From NCBI RefSeq assembly GCF_008281175.1, contig NZ_CP036524.1, positions 2,294,001 to 2,358,000 of the forward strand: DNA of 64,000 nucleotides. The letters are read 5' to 3'. This document shows, one piece after another, positions 35,871 to 44,416 of the stretch (positions are counted from its first letter, which is position 1; each line of letters begins with the position of its first letter). A program made the position numbers and the translations under genes. The stretch is from [Clostridium] hylemonae DSM 15053. GTDB taxonomy: Bacteria; Bacillota; Clostridia; Lachnospirales; Lachnospiraceae. The notes under the pieces are model-generated. The model ran no database searches. It was not told the origin of the DNA and saw only the letters and a list, made by a program, of their open reading frames with translations.

Positions 35871-36751
35871 GTAATTTTCTGACAATTGGAAGTCTGCGGT
35901 ATTTCACTTATCTCGCACGTTACTCCCATCTCGTCCCACACCCGCCTGCAATGACCGATAAAGTCCTCTTTCTCTCCTGCTTTTGTGATACGGAACAGTT
36001 CTCGCCCGCTCCCGGTAAAGCGTACATTGCCATTGCTCACTCTTTTCCCGGACTGAAGTCTGATCTTGCAAGAAGCATACTGCAGCGCCGGCACCGCCTT
36101 CGGCAGCACAAAATCTTCGTGAACGTCATATTCTATCAGTCCGAGGTTATCAAGCTGGGCAAGGCTCTGTCTTTTTATTCCGTTCCTATTATAATAGGAA
36201 GGATGGTTTCTCATATAGATAAACGGATATATCTCTCCCGGCTCCTGACCACTGACGAGCGTCATGGCGCACAGTCTGCAGAATACCTCTATGTCATCTG
36301 CTCCCATAACAGAAAATGTGTTAATGAGCCTCTTTGTGACATCAGGCGAACCGTTTACCTTCATTGCCAGCAGTCTGCCCCATATTTTCTGCAGTTCTTC
36401 ATCTGAAGTATTCTTCGCATATTCAAAAAAATAAAACAGCCAGTCCTGGTCCACGTGTTCGGGTTTTGCGTCTTCTTTTATCTCTCGTGCAGCATGCTCT
36501 ATAATTTTCCCTTGATTTATGTATTTCCTCAGTTCATTCCTGGAAGCCGATATCTTAACCGCTTTTTCCAGGCCGTCTATATCCGGATCTTCGATTATAT
36601 GTGTTTTGTACAGTTCAAGTCCCTCTTCAAAATCCCGCCTCTTACCTTTGGGAGCAAGCAGCCATCCGGTGCCTTTTTCTATCATGTCCAGCAGTTTGAC
36701 TATAACAGCCCTCGATTCAGACATATCAAACAATGAAAGCTTCTTATCCAT
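35867..36751 (-). CDS. DUF2806 domain protein
   Basis: A 294-residue protein of unknown function, matching the DUF2806 pattern (HVDQDWLFYFFEYAKNTSDEELQKIWGRLLA at about 100-130). The N-terminal part is helical and charged; no membrane segment, signal or catalytic motif is visible. DUF2806 genes are scattered among bacteria and often lie in accessory regions. This one stands alone, and its last codon and stop touch palindromic repeat copy 2. AAGGAG precedes the ATG. Confidence 0.8.
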   Translation of the reverse strand: MDKKLSLFDMSESRAVIVKLLDMIEKGTGWLLAPKGKRRDFEEGLELYKTHIIEDPDIDGLEKAVKISASRNELRKYINQGKIIEHAAREIKEDAKPEHVDQDWLFYFFEYAKNTSDEELQKIWGRLLAMKVNGSPDVTKRLINTFSVMGADDIEVFCRLCAMTLVSGQEPGEIYPFIYMRNHPSYYNRNGIKRQSLAQLDNLGLIEYDVHEDFVLPKAVPALQYASCKIRLQSGKRVSNGNVRFTGSGRELFRITKAGEKEDFIGHCRRVWDEMGVTCEISEIPQTSNCQKIT

Positions 36752-36884
36752 ATCATTACTCCTTAAAATGTGACGTTATATTTCAATTATAACATCTGTC
36801 TTCCGCCGCATCAAATCAGCCTTTTATGAAATACATATTTTACTGCATCTGTGCGCATGATACATTTGAAAGGAGTGTGTGCAT

Positions 36885-37046
36885 ATGAAAGAAAACAAAT
36901 CTTCATTTACAACAGAACGCCCGATCGACTACACGGAAAGCAAAGACGCTTACGACGGAAAAATCAGTTCCGCGGCCTCCGAAAGAGCCGCCGAGCCGCT
37001 TCCGGAATCCGAACGTCCAAGAAAAGACGGACCGGGCGGCGAGTAA
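36885..37046 (+). CDS. Small hydrophilic protein, 53 residues
   Basis: Not recognised. The reading frame starts ATG 9 nt after GAAAGGAG and runs 53 codons to TAA. The peptide is charged and disordered-looking: MKENKSSFTTERPIDYTES, an Ala/Glu middle and the end RPRKDGPGGE. It has no Cys, no hydrophobic helix and no signal peptide. It lies alone on the plus strand between two minus-strand genes and is followed by a strong terminator, which supports a real gene. It could be a spore- or stress-related small protein, but that is only a guess. Confidence 0.65.
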   Translation: MKENKSSFTTERPIDYTESKDAYDGKISSAASERAAEPLPESERPRKDGPGGE

Positions 37047-37077
37047 ATACCGGCCAACTTGAATATCCTTTCCTTCT

Positions 37078-37126
37078 AAAAAAATACGCGCCGCTTCTTT
37101 TATTCCTGAAGCGGCGCGTATTTTTT
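37078..37126. terminator. Strong bidirectional terminator
   Basis: AAAAAATACGCGCCGCTTC and its exact complement (19 bp) flank a 10-nt loop, giving A/T runs on both sides. It ends the 53-codon gene (+) and pflA (-), whose stop is 3 nt away. Confidence 0.92.
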
Positions 37127-37128
37127 GC

Positions 37129-37848
37129 CTACCGGTACTGTCCGGGGATCATATCTCTCAGCTTTTCTGTCTCACACTCTTGCATTTCCGGTACATCCGC
37201 CAGAGGAAACGGTATGCCCATCGCATCATATTTCTCCAGACAAAGCTTCCGAAACGGCAGCAGTTCGATCTTCTCCACGTTGGGATACTTTGTCAGAAAA
37301 TCCACCAGTTTCTTAATGTGTTCTTCCGTGTCGTTAATGCCCGGAACCAAGACCCGCCGTATCCAAAGTGGTATACCCAGCTTTTTTGTCAAGTCGAGAA
37401 AGGCGGTAACTTCCCGGAAATCTGCCCGGCAGTAGCGTCTGTACTCTTCCTCCGTGAGAAATTTCACATCTGCCAGAACAAGGTCTGTATACGCAAGCAC
37501 ACGTTCTGCCAACTGCAAATTCCCGATGCCGCTCGTGTCCAGCGCTGTGTGGAATCCTTCTTCCTTTAGTATACGAAACAGTTCCGCCGTAAATTCCGGC
37601 TGCATAAGCGGCTCTCCTCCGGTCACCGTGACGCCGCCGTTCGTCAGATACGGCCGGTACCTTCGGATCTTTCCCGCAACCTCCTGCGGACTGAATTCCT
37701 CTCCTGCTTCAAACTTCCACGTATCCGGATTATGGCAGTAAGCGCACCGAAGAGGGCATCCCTGCATAAATACCACATACCGAAGTCCCGGGCCGTCCAC
37801 CGCTCCCATAGACTGGAATGAGTGGATGCGCCCGCTACATCGCTTCAT
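37129..37848 (-). CDS. pflA: Pyruvate formate-lyase activating enzyme
   Basis: Radical SAM enzyme that creates the glycyl radical on PflB. It is 239 residues. The cluster motif is CPLRCAYC after the [20 protein letters not shown] leader; [11 protein letters not shown] and the conserved DTSG segment follow. I place the start at the ATG at 37848, 14 nt inside the pflB end; the frame also opens at a GTG 36 nt earlier, and neither has a clear ribosome binding site, so translation is probably coupled to pflB. Confidence 0.93.
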   Translation of the reverse strand: MKRCSGRIHSFQSMGAVDGPGLRYVVFMQGCPLRCAYCHNPDTWKFEAGEEFSPQEVAGKIRRYRPYLTNGGVTVTGGEPLMQPEFTAELFRILKEEGFHTALDTSGIGNLQLAERVLAYTDLVLADVKFLTEEEYRRYCRADFREVTAFLDLTKKLGIPLWIRRVLVPGINDTEEHIKKLVDFLTKYPNVEKIELLPFRKLCLEKYDAMGIPFPLADVPEMQECETEKLRDMIPGQYR

Positions 37849-40066
37849 GGAAGGTACGTGAAATAACTTCTTTCTGCTGTTCACGTGTCAGCTTGTTGAA
37901 GTTCACGGCATAACCGGACACACGGATCGTCAGATTCGGGTACTTCTCCGGGTTATCATAGGCGTCCAGAAGCGTGTCTCTGTTCAGTACATTTACGTTC
38001 AGATGATGCGCCATCTGTCCAAAATACCCGTCCAGTATGGCAGTCAGATTGTCAAGCCTTTCCTCCTCCGTCTTGCCGAGTGCCTGGGGAACGATGGAAA
38101 ATGTATTGGAGATGCCGTCCTTGCAGTATTTATAAGACAGCTTGGCCACAGAATTGAGTGAGGCTAGCGCGCCGTTTTTCTCTCTGCCGTGCATCGGGTT
38201 CGCCCCGGGCGCAAACGGTTCTCCCGCCTTGCGGCCGTCCGGTGTCGATCCGGTCTTCTTTCCGTACACTACATTGGATGTGATCGTAAGTATAGAGAGC
38301 GTCGGTTCTGCATCGCGGTACAGTTTCTGCTTTTTCAATTCCTCATAGAACAGCTTCACCTGCTCGCAGGCAATGTCATCCACACGGTCATCATCATTTC
38401 CGAAAGCCGGGTACTCACCTTCGATCTCGAAGTCCTTGATGAGTCCTGTATCTTCGTCGCGGATACATTTTACCCGGGCATATTTGATGGCAGAAAGCGA
38501 GTCCGCCAGCACACTCATTCCGGCGATCCCAAACGCCATAAAACGATGCACCTCTGTGTCGTGCAGCGCCATCTGCGTCTTTTCATATGCGTATTTGTCA
38601 TGCATATAGTGAATGACATTCATCGTATTTGCATACATCCTCACAAGCCACGGACGGTATGTATCGAGCAGTTCCGTCACCTTTCCATAATCGAGGTATT
38701 CCCCCTCGTACGGTTCATGCGCCGGCCCGACCTGGATGTTCTGCTTCTCATCTTTCCCGCCGTTCAGCGACATGAGCAGGAGCTTTGCCAGATTGGCGCG
38801 GGCCCCAAAGAACTGCATCTCCTTGCCGATCCTCATGGCAGACACACAGCAGGCGATCCCGTAGTCGTCGCCGAACTGCGGACGCATCAGATCGTCATTT
38901 TCATATTGGATCGCATCTGTATCACAGGATACTTTTGTACAGAACTTCTTGAAATTATCCGGCAGGTCTTTGGACCAGAGCACTGTAAGATTCGGCTCTG
39001 CAGACGGCTTCAGGTTGTAAAGCGTATGGAGCATGCGGAAGGAATTCTTTGTCACAAGCGTTCTTCCGTCCTCGCCCATCCCGCCGACAGACTCTGTGAT
39101 CCACATCGGGTCGCCGGCAAACAGCTCATTATAATCCGGCGTGCGCAGATGACGCGCCATGCGCAGCTTCATTACGAAATCGTCAATGATCTCCTGCGCG
39201 CCTTCCTCCGTGAGAATCCCTTTTGCAATATCACGTTCAAAATAGATATCCAGAAATGTGGACGTACGGCCAAGACTCATCGCCGCACCATTCTGCTCTT
39301 TGATAGCGCCGAGATATGCAAAGTAGAGCCATTGTACAGCTTCCTTCGCATCCGCGGCAGGCCTTGTTATGTCAAATCCGTACATCGCCGCCATATCACG
39401 CAGTTTCCCAAGGAAATTGATCTGCTGGTACAGCTCTTCCTGCTGGCGCACATGGTCCACGTCCATGACCTCCATGCTCAGACTGTCTTTATCCGCCTGT
39501 TTCTGCTCAAGCAGATAGTCCAGGCCGTAGAGGGCAACACGCCGGTAATCCCCGATAATACGGCCGCGGCCGTAAGCGTCCGGAAGACCGGTGATGAGAC
39601 CACAGTGTCTGGCAGCTTTTGTCTCTTTGTTATATGCGCGGAACACACCGTCGTTGTGTGTCGTCCTGTACTGGAACTCATCCTCCACCTTCTGTGACAG
39701 CTCATAGCCATAGGCACGGCACGCGTCCCTCGTCATGCGCAGTCCGCCGAACGGATTGACCCCTCTCTTTAAAGGACGATCCGTCTGAAGGCCGACGATG
39801 ACCTCGTTTTCCTTGTCCAGATAACCGGGCTTATAATTCAAAAGAGAAGTGACCGTCTGGGTATCAATATCAAGCACACCCCCGAACTCACGCTCCAGCG
39901 CCAGCAGATTCTCGAACTTATGCAGCAGTTTACCGGTACGCTCTGTCGCCGGCTTCAGGAAATCCCCGTTCCCTGTATACGGCGTATAATTATTCTGGAT
40001 AAAATCACGTACATTGATCTCCTCCTGCCACTTTCCAGGCTTAAAACCTTCCCACTGTGTAAACAT
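37835..40066 (-). CDS. pflB: Formate C-acetyltransferase (pyruvate formate-lyase)
   Basis: Glycyl-radical enzyme that splits pyruvate with CoA into acetyl-CoA and formate in anaerobic fermentation. It is 743 residues. The active-site pair Cys406-Cys407 is in [14 protein letters not shown] and the radical Gly718 in [16 protein letters not shown] is spaced for the ATG. Formate feeds one-carbon and purine synthesis, which matches control by the ZTP riboswitch upstream. pflA overlaps its 3' end. Confidence 0.97.
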   Translation of the reverse strand: MFTQWEGFKPGKWQEEINVRDFIQNNYTPYTGNGDFLKPATERTGKLLHKFENLLALEREFGGVLDIDTQTVTSLLNYKPGYLDKENEVIVGLQTDRPLKRGVNPFGGLRMTRDACRAYGYELSQKVEDEFQYRTTHNDGVFRAYNKETKAARHCGLITGLPDAYGRGRIIGDYRRVALYGLDYLLEQKQADKDSLSMEVMDVDHVRQQEELYQQINFLGKLRDMAAMYGFDITRPAADAKEAVQWLYFAYLGAIKEQNGAAMSLGRTSTFLDIYFERDIAKGILTEEGAQEIIDDFVMKLRMARHLRTPDYNELFAGDPMWITESVGGMGEDGRTLVTKNSFRMLHTLYNLKPSAEPNLTVLWSKDLPDNFKKFCTKVSCDTDAIQYENDDLMRPQFGDDYGIACCVSAMRIGKEMQFFGARANLAKLLLMSLNGGKDEKQNIQVGPAHEPYEGEYLDYGKVTELLDTYRPWLVRMYANTMNVIHYMHDKYAYEKTQMALHDTEVHRFMAFGIAGMSVLADSLSAIKYARVKCIRDEDTGLIKDFEIEGEYPAFGNDDDRVDDIACEQVKLFYEELKKQKLYRDAEPTLSILTITSNVVYGKKTGSTPDGRKAGEPFAPGANPMHGREKNGALASLNSVAKLSYKYCKDGISNTFSIVPQALGKTEEERLDNLTAILDGYFGQMAHHLNVNVLNRDTLLDAYDNPEKYPNLTIRVSGYAVNFNKLTREQQKEVISRTFHEAM

Positions 40067-40122
40067 CTTCCATTCCTCCTGTTCTCTTTTTGTATGACAT
40101 CATTCCGCGCTCTCTTTTCATT

Positions 40123-40156
40123 GGGGTCAGACCCCTTTCGGAAGGGGTCTGGCCCC
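40123..40156. repeat. Palindromic repeat, copy 3 (in the pflB leader)
   Basis: GGGGTCAGACCCCTT pairs with AAGGGGTCTGGCCCC around TCGG, with one mismatch. It is the shortest copy and lies in the pflB 5' leader, between the riboswitch terminator and the start codon. No T run follows on the minus strand. Confidence 0.85.
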
Positions 40157-40161
40157 TATCG

Positions 40162-40268
40162 ACAAAAAAAGAGCAGCACCAGAAAATGATGCTGCCCAGA
40201 CGGTCGGCTTATTCCAAGACTTCATTCCCCTGTGGTAACCCACATTATCCGTCAGTAATGAAGTCCTT
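40162..40268 (-). ncRNA. ZTP (pfl motif) riboswitch with intrinsic terminator
   Basis: On the minus strand a P1 stem (GACTTCATT with AATGAAGTC) encloses the conserved ACTGACGGAT and GTGGGTTACCAC hairpin region. The second part GCCGACCGTCTGGGCA is the hallmark of the pfl motif, which binds ZTP/ZMP (AICAR phosphates) and turns genes on when 10-formyl-folate is short. The terminator GCAGCATCA-N5-TGGTGCTGC plus T7 shares bases with the aptamer 3' end, so ligand binding should prevent termination. Placed directly before pflB. Confidence 0.9.
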
Positions 40269-40288
40269 TTTGTTTACTTTACGGGGTG

Positions 40289-40318
40289 AGTATAACATTA
40301 ACCACCCTCCAAAGTCAA
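40289..40318 (-). promoter_or_regulatory. sigma-A promoter of pflBA
   Basis: On the minus strand TTGACT and TATACT are 18 nt apart, about 23 nt upstream of the riboswitch stem. Confidence 0.8.
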
Positions 40319-40329
40319 GCAAATTTTGA

Positions 40330-40370
40330 AAGGGGTCAGACCCCCTGCATATGCAGGGGTCTGACCCCTT
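40330..40370. repeat. Palindromic repeat, copy 4
   Basis: AAGGGGTCAGACCCCCTGCAT pairs with ATGCAGGGGTCTGACCCCTT with a single bulged C. The tip CTGCATATGCAG differs from the other copies but stays self-complementary. It lies 13 nt past the cotJC stop and probably terminates the cotJ operon. Confidence 0.9.
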
Positions 40371-40382
40371 CGACAATTCACA

Positions 40383-40985
40383 CTATTGTCTGACATCAAA
40401 TTCTGGATTGATCGCATAAAAGTTCTTGCTGTCCAGATTATCCTGTACGATGCGCAGAGATTCGCCGAATCGCTGATAGTGTACGATCTCCCGTTCTCTC
40501 AGGAAACGGATCGGCTCACACACCTCAGGATCCTTTACGAGTCTCAGAATATTATCGTAAGTAGTCCGCGCTTTTTGTTCTGCTGCCATGTCTTCGTGGA
40601 GGTCTGTTATCGGATCTCCTTTGGACTGGAAGTATGTTGCTGTCCACGGCGCGCCGCTGGCCGCCTGTGGCCACAATGCCAGTGTATGGTCCACATAGTA
40701 TTTGTCAAAGCCTGACCGTTCTATTTCTTCCGGTGACAGATTTCTCGTCAGCTGATGGACGATGGCACAGACCATCTCCATATGAGCAAGTTCTTCTGTT
40801 CCTATATCGGTCAGTATGCCGGTCACTTCCTTATACGGCATCGTATACCTCTGTGAAAGATATCTCATGGATGCTGCCAGCTCTCCGTCCGGTCCGCCGA
40901 ACTGGGAAATGATCACCTGGGCGATCTTCGGGTTCGTCTGTGTGATCTTTACCGGATGCTGCAGTCTTTTCTCATAATTCCACAT
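40383..40985 (-). CDS. cotJC: Spore coat protein CotJC, manganese catalase family
   Basis: Coat protein of the manganese-catalase fold, found on spores. It is 200 residues. Carboxylate/histidine metal ligands of the four-helix bundle are visible in TEELAHMEMV and EREIVHYQRFGE, with others in the DMAAEQKARTTYDN helix. GGAGGATG precedes the ATG, which follows the cotJB stop by 3 nt. Third gene of the cotJABC operon. Confidence 0.95.
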   Translation of the reverse strand: MWNYEKRLQHPVKITQTNPKIAQVIISQFGGPDGELAASMRYLSQRYTMPYKEVTGILTDIGTEELAHMEMVCAIVHQLTRNLSPEEIERSGFDKYYVDHTLALWPQAASGAPWTATYFQSKGDPITDLHEDMAAEQKARTTYDNILRLVKDPEVCEPIRFLREREIVHYQRFGESLRIVQDNLDSKNFYAINPEFDVRQ

Positions 40986-40988
40986 ATA

Positions 40989-41258
40989 TTAGCATCCTCC
41001 TTCCTGCCACGGCCATGGCTCATCGATCCACTTCCACCTGTCTGCTTCCGTATCGGCAGTATCAAGTGTCAGCGGGCCGTAGTATTTGGCATATTCTTTT
41101 AATGCCTGTACGCGCTGCTTCTTAAACTCATCGAAGAATTCGAGCGCTTCCGCATTGCATGGATGTGTATCGAGAAACAGTTTTACATCGTCCACCGCAA
41201 AGCTCACCACATTGATCCAATCCAACAGTTCCCGTCTGCAAGGTTTATTGTCTGTCAT
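40989..41258 (-). CDS. cotJB: Spore coat protein CotJB
   Basis: Small coat protein of the CotJ set. It is 89 residues, beginning MTDNKPCRRELLDWINVVSF and ending in a Trp-rich tail (RWKWIDEPWPWQ). The start at 41258 shares ATGA with the cotJA stop and has GGAGGG upstream; a GTG three codons earlier abuts the binding site and is not used. Tight coupling suggests fixed stoichiometry with CotJA and CotJC. Confidence 0.93.
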   Translation of the reverse strand: MTDNKPCRRELLDWINVVSFAVDDVKLFLDTHPCNAEALEFFDEFKKQRVQALKEYAKYYGPLTLDTADTEADRWKWIDEPWPWQEGGC

Positions 41259-41536
41259 CTCGAACACCCTCCTATCCCCCGGAATGGTTTGTTCAGTTCT
41301 TCAAAAATTGTACCGCAGTGAAATCCTTTTTCAACTTCGTACAAGGCACGCCACTTCTGCCACGGTACGTACGCCATTGCTATGGGCATACCGCTCAGTT
41401 CGTCACAGGCCGCTCTGTCTTCACAGCAGGCCGGCTGTACTTTCGTACGGCAGCCTTCTTCTCTCATGACAGGCGCTGTTCTGCTGCAGTTATTACGTCT
41501 TCCGCACTCAGACGCATTATAACGATAATTCGGCAT
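41255..41536 (-). CDS. cotJA: Spore coat-associated protein CotJA
   Basis: A 93-residue member of the CotJA family. An N-terminal cysteine-rich extension (five Cys before residue 46) precedes the conserved core MPIAMAYVPWQKWRALYEVEKGFHCGTIF. First gene of cotJABC, with GGAGTATG before the ATG. A sporulation-type promoter candidate and a mobile element lie upstream. Confidence 0.92.
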   Translation of the reverse strand: MPNYRYNASECGRRNNCSRTAPVMREEGCRTKVQPACCEDRAACDELSGMPIAMAYVPWQKWRALYEVEKGFHCGTIFEELNKPFRGIGGCSR

Positions 41537-41569
41537 GTGTCATACTCCTTCCATAATCATTTGCAATAC

Positions 41570-41597
41570 TATAATATGGAACAAACCGGAAAGTTGT
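41570..41597 (-). promoter_or_regulatory. Candidate mother-cell (sigma-E/K) promoter of cotJABC
   Basis: On the minus strand CATATTATA fits the sigma-K -10 pattern CATAnnnTA and partly the sigma-E -10. An AC dinucleotide lies 17 nt upstream, as for sigma-K. Weak on its own; supported by the coat-gene context. Confidence 0.4.
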
Positions 41598-41646
41598 GCA
41601 AAAAAAGGGGCAGTCGGGAAATCCCGATTTTTAAACTCTAAATCTT

Positions 41647-41713
41647 AAAATACGAATCTCTCATAGAAATCAGCATTTTTAGTACCCGATATTCTGTGAG
41701 AGATTCGTATTTT
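41647..41713. terminator. Long hairpin at the 3' side of the insertion sequence
   Basis: AAAATACGAATCTCTCA and its exact complement (17 bp) flank a 33-nt loop; the stem ends in A/T runs on both sides. It lies 66 nt past the transposase stop and can end transposase transcription before the cotJ promoter, and the reverse. Confidence 0.75.
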
Positions 41714-41778
41714 TTCTTTTCTGTAGATATTTTAGCGCGCAAAAACCCCTTGACTGCATTTTTGAAAGTACACTTTTT

Positions 41779-43534
41779 CTAAGCAGCATTTTCTTCCGTT
41801 TTTCCTTCAAATTTTTTGATCTTATCATGAAGAAAACGATGATATTTGTTCAGGTTTCGACCAATGGCATACAGCATGAATTCTTTATACACCTTCTCCG
41901 ATGTTCGGTAGTTGAATCTTCGGAAGCTATCGTTTTCTTTGATATCCCCAAAATGTCCTTCTGTTTGAATGGAACGAATCTGGCGGTTTAGGATCCCTTT
42001 CTCACTCTGTATGTTTGCATGGGATTCCTCTTTCAATGTTTCCCATTGTTCATTGATCTTCATGATTTTATTTTTCTCTGTATCTTTTTCAGTGTTATAT
42101 TTATATAAACATTTGGCTTTGTGTTCACAACCACTGCAGTCTGCACATCCATATACCTCAAAAGTTTGTGTATATCCTGCCTGTTCTTTCGTCTCTGTGC
42201 GGATATGATGCAGCTCTCTTCCAGCATGACAAACATAATACAGTTCATTTTCAAACACTTGCATTTTCATTTTGTAATACTTTCCAATATCTTCTGTATA
42301 AGCACGTGTTTTCCGCTTTTCATGATCCTGCAGTTTAATGTAACTGGATATTTTATTTTCCTTTAAATACAGCAGATTCTTCTCACTGCAATAACCACTG
42401 TCTGCCGTCACATCTTCTAAGATCTCCCCGAATGCACTTTTATGCTTTTCCAAAACGGGGATGAGTGTGTTATAATCTGTCCGGTCATTGCTCACATATG
42501 CATGGACAATGAAATAATTCTCTACTGCGATCTGAATATTATATGCTGCTTTTAACTGTCCGTTCAGCATGTGGTCGTCTTTCATTCTCATAAAGGTGGC
42601 TTCTAAATCTGTTTTAGAATAACTGTTCCTATCCTTTCCCATGATCTCAAAGCACTCTTTGTATCCCATAAGGCGGTCGCCGCAGATTTCTAATTCGTCA
42701 TAAAGCTGTTGGATTTCTGCTCTTTTCTTTCCTTTTCCGTAAACAAACTCGATCTGTTCCTTCTCTGCGATCTGTGCCAGGTTTTTCTGGAGTTTCAAGC
42801 TCTCTAACGGAGAACAGTTATCGATTTCAATGTTCGTATTGTTAGACAGCTTTTTATGTTTTGTCAGTTTTCGTTTCCGATTCTTTTCAATGACATCTCT
42901 TACCTTATCCATCCCTTCGATCACAAACATATGTGCATGAGGAATGTCATATTTCGTACCATACTCATTTTCATCGATCAATACGTTATACTTCTGATAC
43001 AACGAATCAATCGTATCCAATAGCCCTGCAAGATGATAGTTGATCGTCCCTCTCCACACAAAAGTATAGCGGTTTGCATTGGCTTCTATTTTCGTACCAT
43101 CAATAAAAAGTTCTTTCAATGTGATGAATCCTTCTTTTTGCAAGCGGCGAAGGAATTGATGATTCAACTCATCCAAAACATCAGCCGTCAGTTTTTTTGT
43201 TTTTAAATTCATAAAAAGCATCCCGTTTTGGTCTCTGCCCTTTGGTAAGCCAGATAAACGCAAGGTCTCTTTCACACAATTCTACAATACGGTCAACAGC
43301 TCTTACCCCACGCATATTTGCATAAGTAACTACAGCATACATCATAATTGGGTTATATCCGATTCTTCCCTTATCTGAACAATTGGCTAACAAGCCAGAA
43401 AAATCTAATTCCTCCATCACTTTTTTCAGGGTATAGACTGGATCGTCGTCGGGTAAACACAATTCGAAGAAACTAAAGTTGATTTTCTGTTGCCCAATTT
43501 CAAAAAATTCGTTATAATATTTATTGTTTAGCAT
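41779..43534 (-). pseudogene. IS1182-family transposase, split by a +1 frameshift
   Basis: DDE transposase. The first part runs from 43534 and ends at a TGA at 43181; the second is open from before 43275 to 41779. Joined at a run of seven A (43192-43198 on the complement), the product would be about 584 residues with normal IS1182 layout: N-terminal DNA-binding part, FIDGTKIEANANRYTFVWR (first Asp), VTADSGYCSEKN (second Asp) and IQTEGHFGDIK (Glu), plus the Cys-rich CADCSGCEHKAKC. All three catalytic residues survive. It may be a recent mutation, a sequencing error in the homopolymer, or expression through slippage. Confidence 0.85.
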
Positions 43535-43600
43535 AGTTACATTATAACATGTAACGGAGAGAAAGATGGTTGTCGTTAGCCATCTTTTTCTCTTTTTATG

Positions 43601-43648
43601 AAAAAATTTTAGGGGAAGGTGTGGCTCGTATGAGTCACACCTTCCCCT
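43601..43648 (-). terminator. Terminator of the zinc-ribbon protein gene
   Basis: AGGGGAAGGTGTG pairs with CACACCTTCCCCT (13 bp, with further inner pairs), followed on the minus strand by AAAATTTTTT. It isolates the insertion sequence from upstream transcription. A second hairpin, AGAGAAAGATGG with CCATCTTTTTCTCT, lies at 43558-43593 before the transposase. Confidence 0.85.
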
Positions 43649-43692
43649 GTTTGGAACTATCTATTTCCCGATAGCCCCTCTCTATCGCCTGC

Positions 43693-44073
43693 TTATTTTA
43701 AGAACATATAAATGATCAACGCTGCCACGGCTACGATCGCTATCCCGAGAATGATCACCGGTACTTTGGACACCTTATCATCCTCTAAATCATAATAATC
43801 ATCCTCATCTTCCGGCTCCGGCCTTTTCTTCGGCCGCTTTCTCGGTCTTTCATCATCCACGGAAAGCAGTTCGTCATATGCCCTGCGCATTTCCTTTTCA
43901 CGCTTATCCCGCACTTTTTTCGGAGGAATATTGGCATATCTTTGTTCTTCTTCCTCTTCTTTCTGCTGCTTCGCTCCGGATACTCTAAACTTCTTCCTGC
44001 AGTTGAAGCACAGCATGTAATCCGGATCTTTCTGGCTCGGCTTTAACGGCTGGCCGCATTTTGGACATTTCAT
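43693..44073 (-). CDS. Zinc-ribbon protein with C-terminal membrane anchor
   Basis: A 126-residue protein of unknown role. An N-terminal zinc ribbon (CPKCGQPL at 3-10 and CFNCRKKF at 22-29) is followed by a highly charged linker (Lys/Arg/Glu/Asp-rich, about 35-100) and one C-terminal hydrophobic helix (about 105-124), so the ribbon faces the cytoplasm as in tail-anchored proteins. GAGGAGGG precedes the ATG. The family is common as a hypothetical in Lachnospiraceae. Confidence 0.8.
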   Translation of the reverse strand: MKCPKCGQPLKPSQKDPDYMLCFNCRKKFRVSGAKQQKEEEEEQRYANIPPKKVRDKREKEMRRAYDELLSVDDERPRKRPKKRPEPEDEDDYYDLEDDKVSKVPVIILGIAIVAVAALIIYMFLK

Positions 44074-44211
44074 GGGAATCTGTCCCTCCTCGTTCGTTTA
44101 TATCTTTTTCACTCACTGCGTATTATACTATATAACCGGATAAATATCAAAACAATTTACACAGCAAATAAAACTTATTGAACTTCTTACGTTCAACCTG
44201 AGTTCGTTTCC

Positions 44212-44403
44212 CTATACCTCGGCAGAAAATCCAAGGTCATCCAGCGCCTCCAGCGCCGTCTTCACACAGTGCTCACAACCGTCTACCGTCACTGTCTTAT
44301 CCTCAAGATTCACTTTAAAGTCCAGCCCTTCCTCTGTCAAAAGCCTGGAGATCCTCTCCACGCATTTTTCACAATGCATATCTGCCACTTTGATCACTGT
44401 CAT
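44212..44403 (-). CDS. copZ: Heavy-metal-associated (copper chaperone-like) protein
   Basis: Predicted cytosolic Cu(I) carrier that hands copper to the CopA ATPase. It is 63 residues, one HMA fold. The metal motif is MHCEKC (Cys11, Cys14) instead of the usual GMTCxxC. A second pair, GCEHC (Cys43, Cys46), is unusual for a CopZ and might bind a further metal ion or form a disulfide. AGGAGG precedes the ATG. Last gene of copA-csoR-copZ, 13 nt after csoR. Confidence 0.85.
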   Translation of the reverse strand: MTVIKVADMHCEKCVERISRLLTEEGLDFKVNLEDKTVTVDGCEHCVKTALEALDDLGFSAEV

Positions 44404-44416
44404 CTGTCTGCTCCTC

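Larger units (their letters stand above)
41640..43600 (-). mobile_element. IS1182-family insertion sequence (ends not resolved)
   Basis: The span holds a frameshifted IS1182-type transposase gene and its terminator hairpin, between the cotJ promoter and an unrelated zinc-ribbon gene. It is visibly more AT-rich than its neighbours. I could not match terminal inverted repeats or a target duplication, so both limits are estimates. Confidence 0.7.

Noticed and set aside
38189-39697. Open frame of about 500 codons antisense to pflB on the plus strand
   Set aside because: It mirrors the coding pattern of pflB, has no ribosome binding site, and its translation is rich in His/Arg/Cys with no family likeness. 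It is a shadow of a codon-biased gene.
33111-40370. CRISPR array from repeated sequence
   Set aside because: The four repeats are palindromic, irregularly spaced by hundreds to thousands of bases, and lack spacers or cas genes.
43181-43534. Two separate genes in the insertion sequence
   Set aside because: The pieces join into one IS1182 transposase after a one-base shift in an A run; the second piece lacks its own start signals.
41601-43660. Terminal inverted repeats and target duplication of the insertion sequence
   Set aside because: I compared the two flanks and found only hairpins that are local to each side, no convincing matching ends, so exact borders are not claimed.
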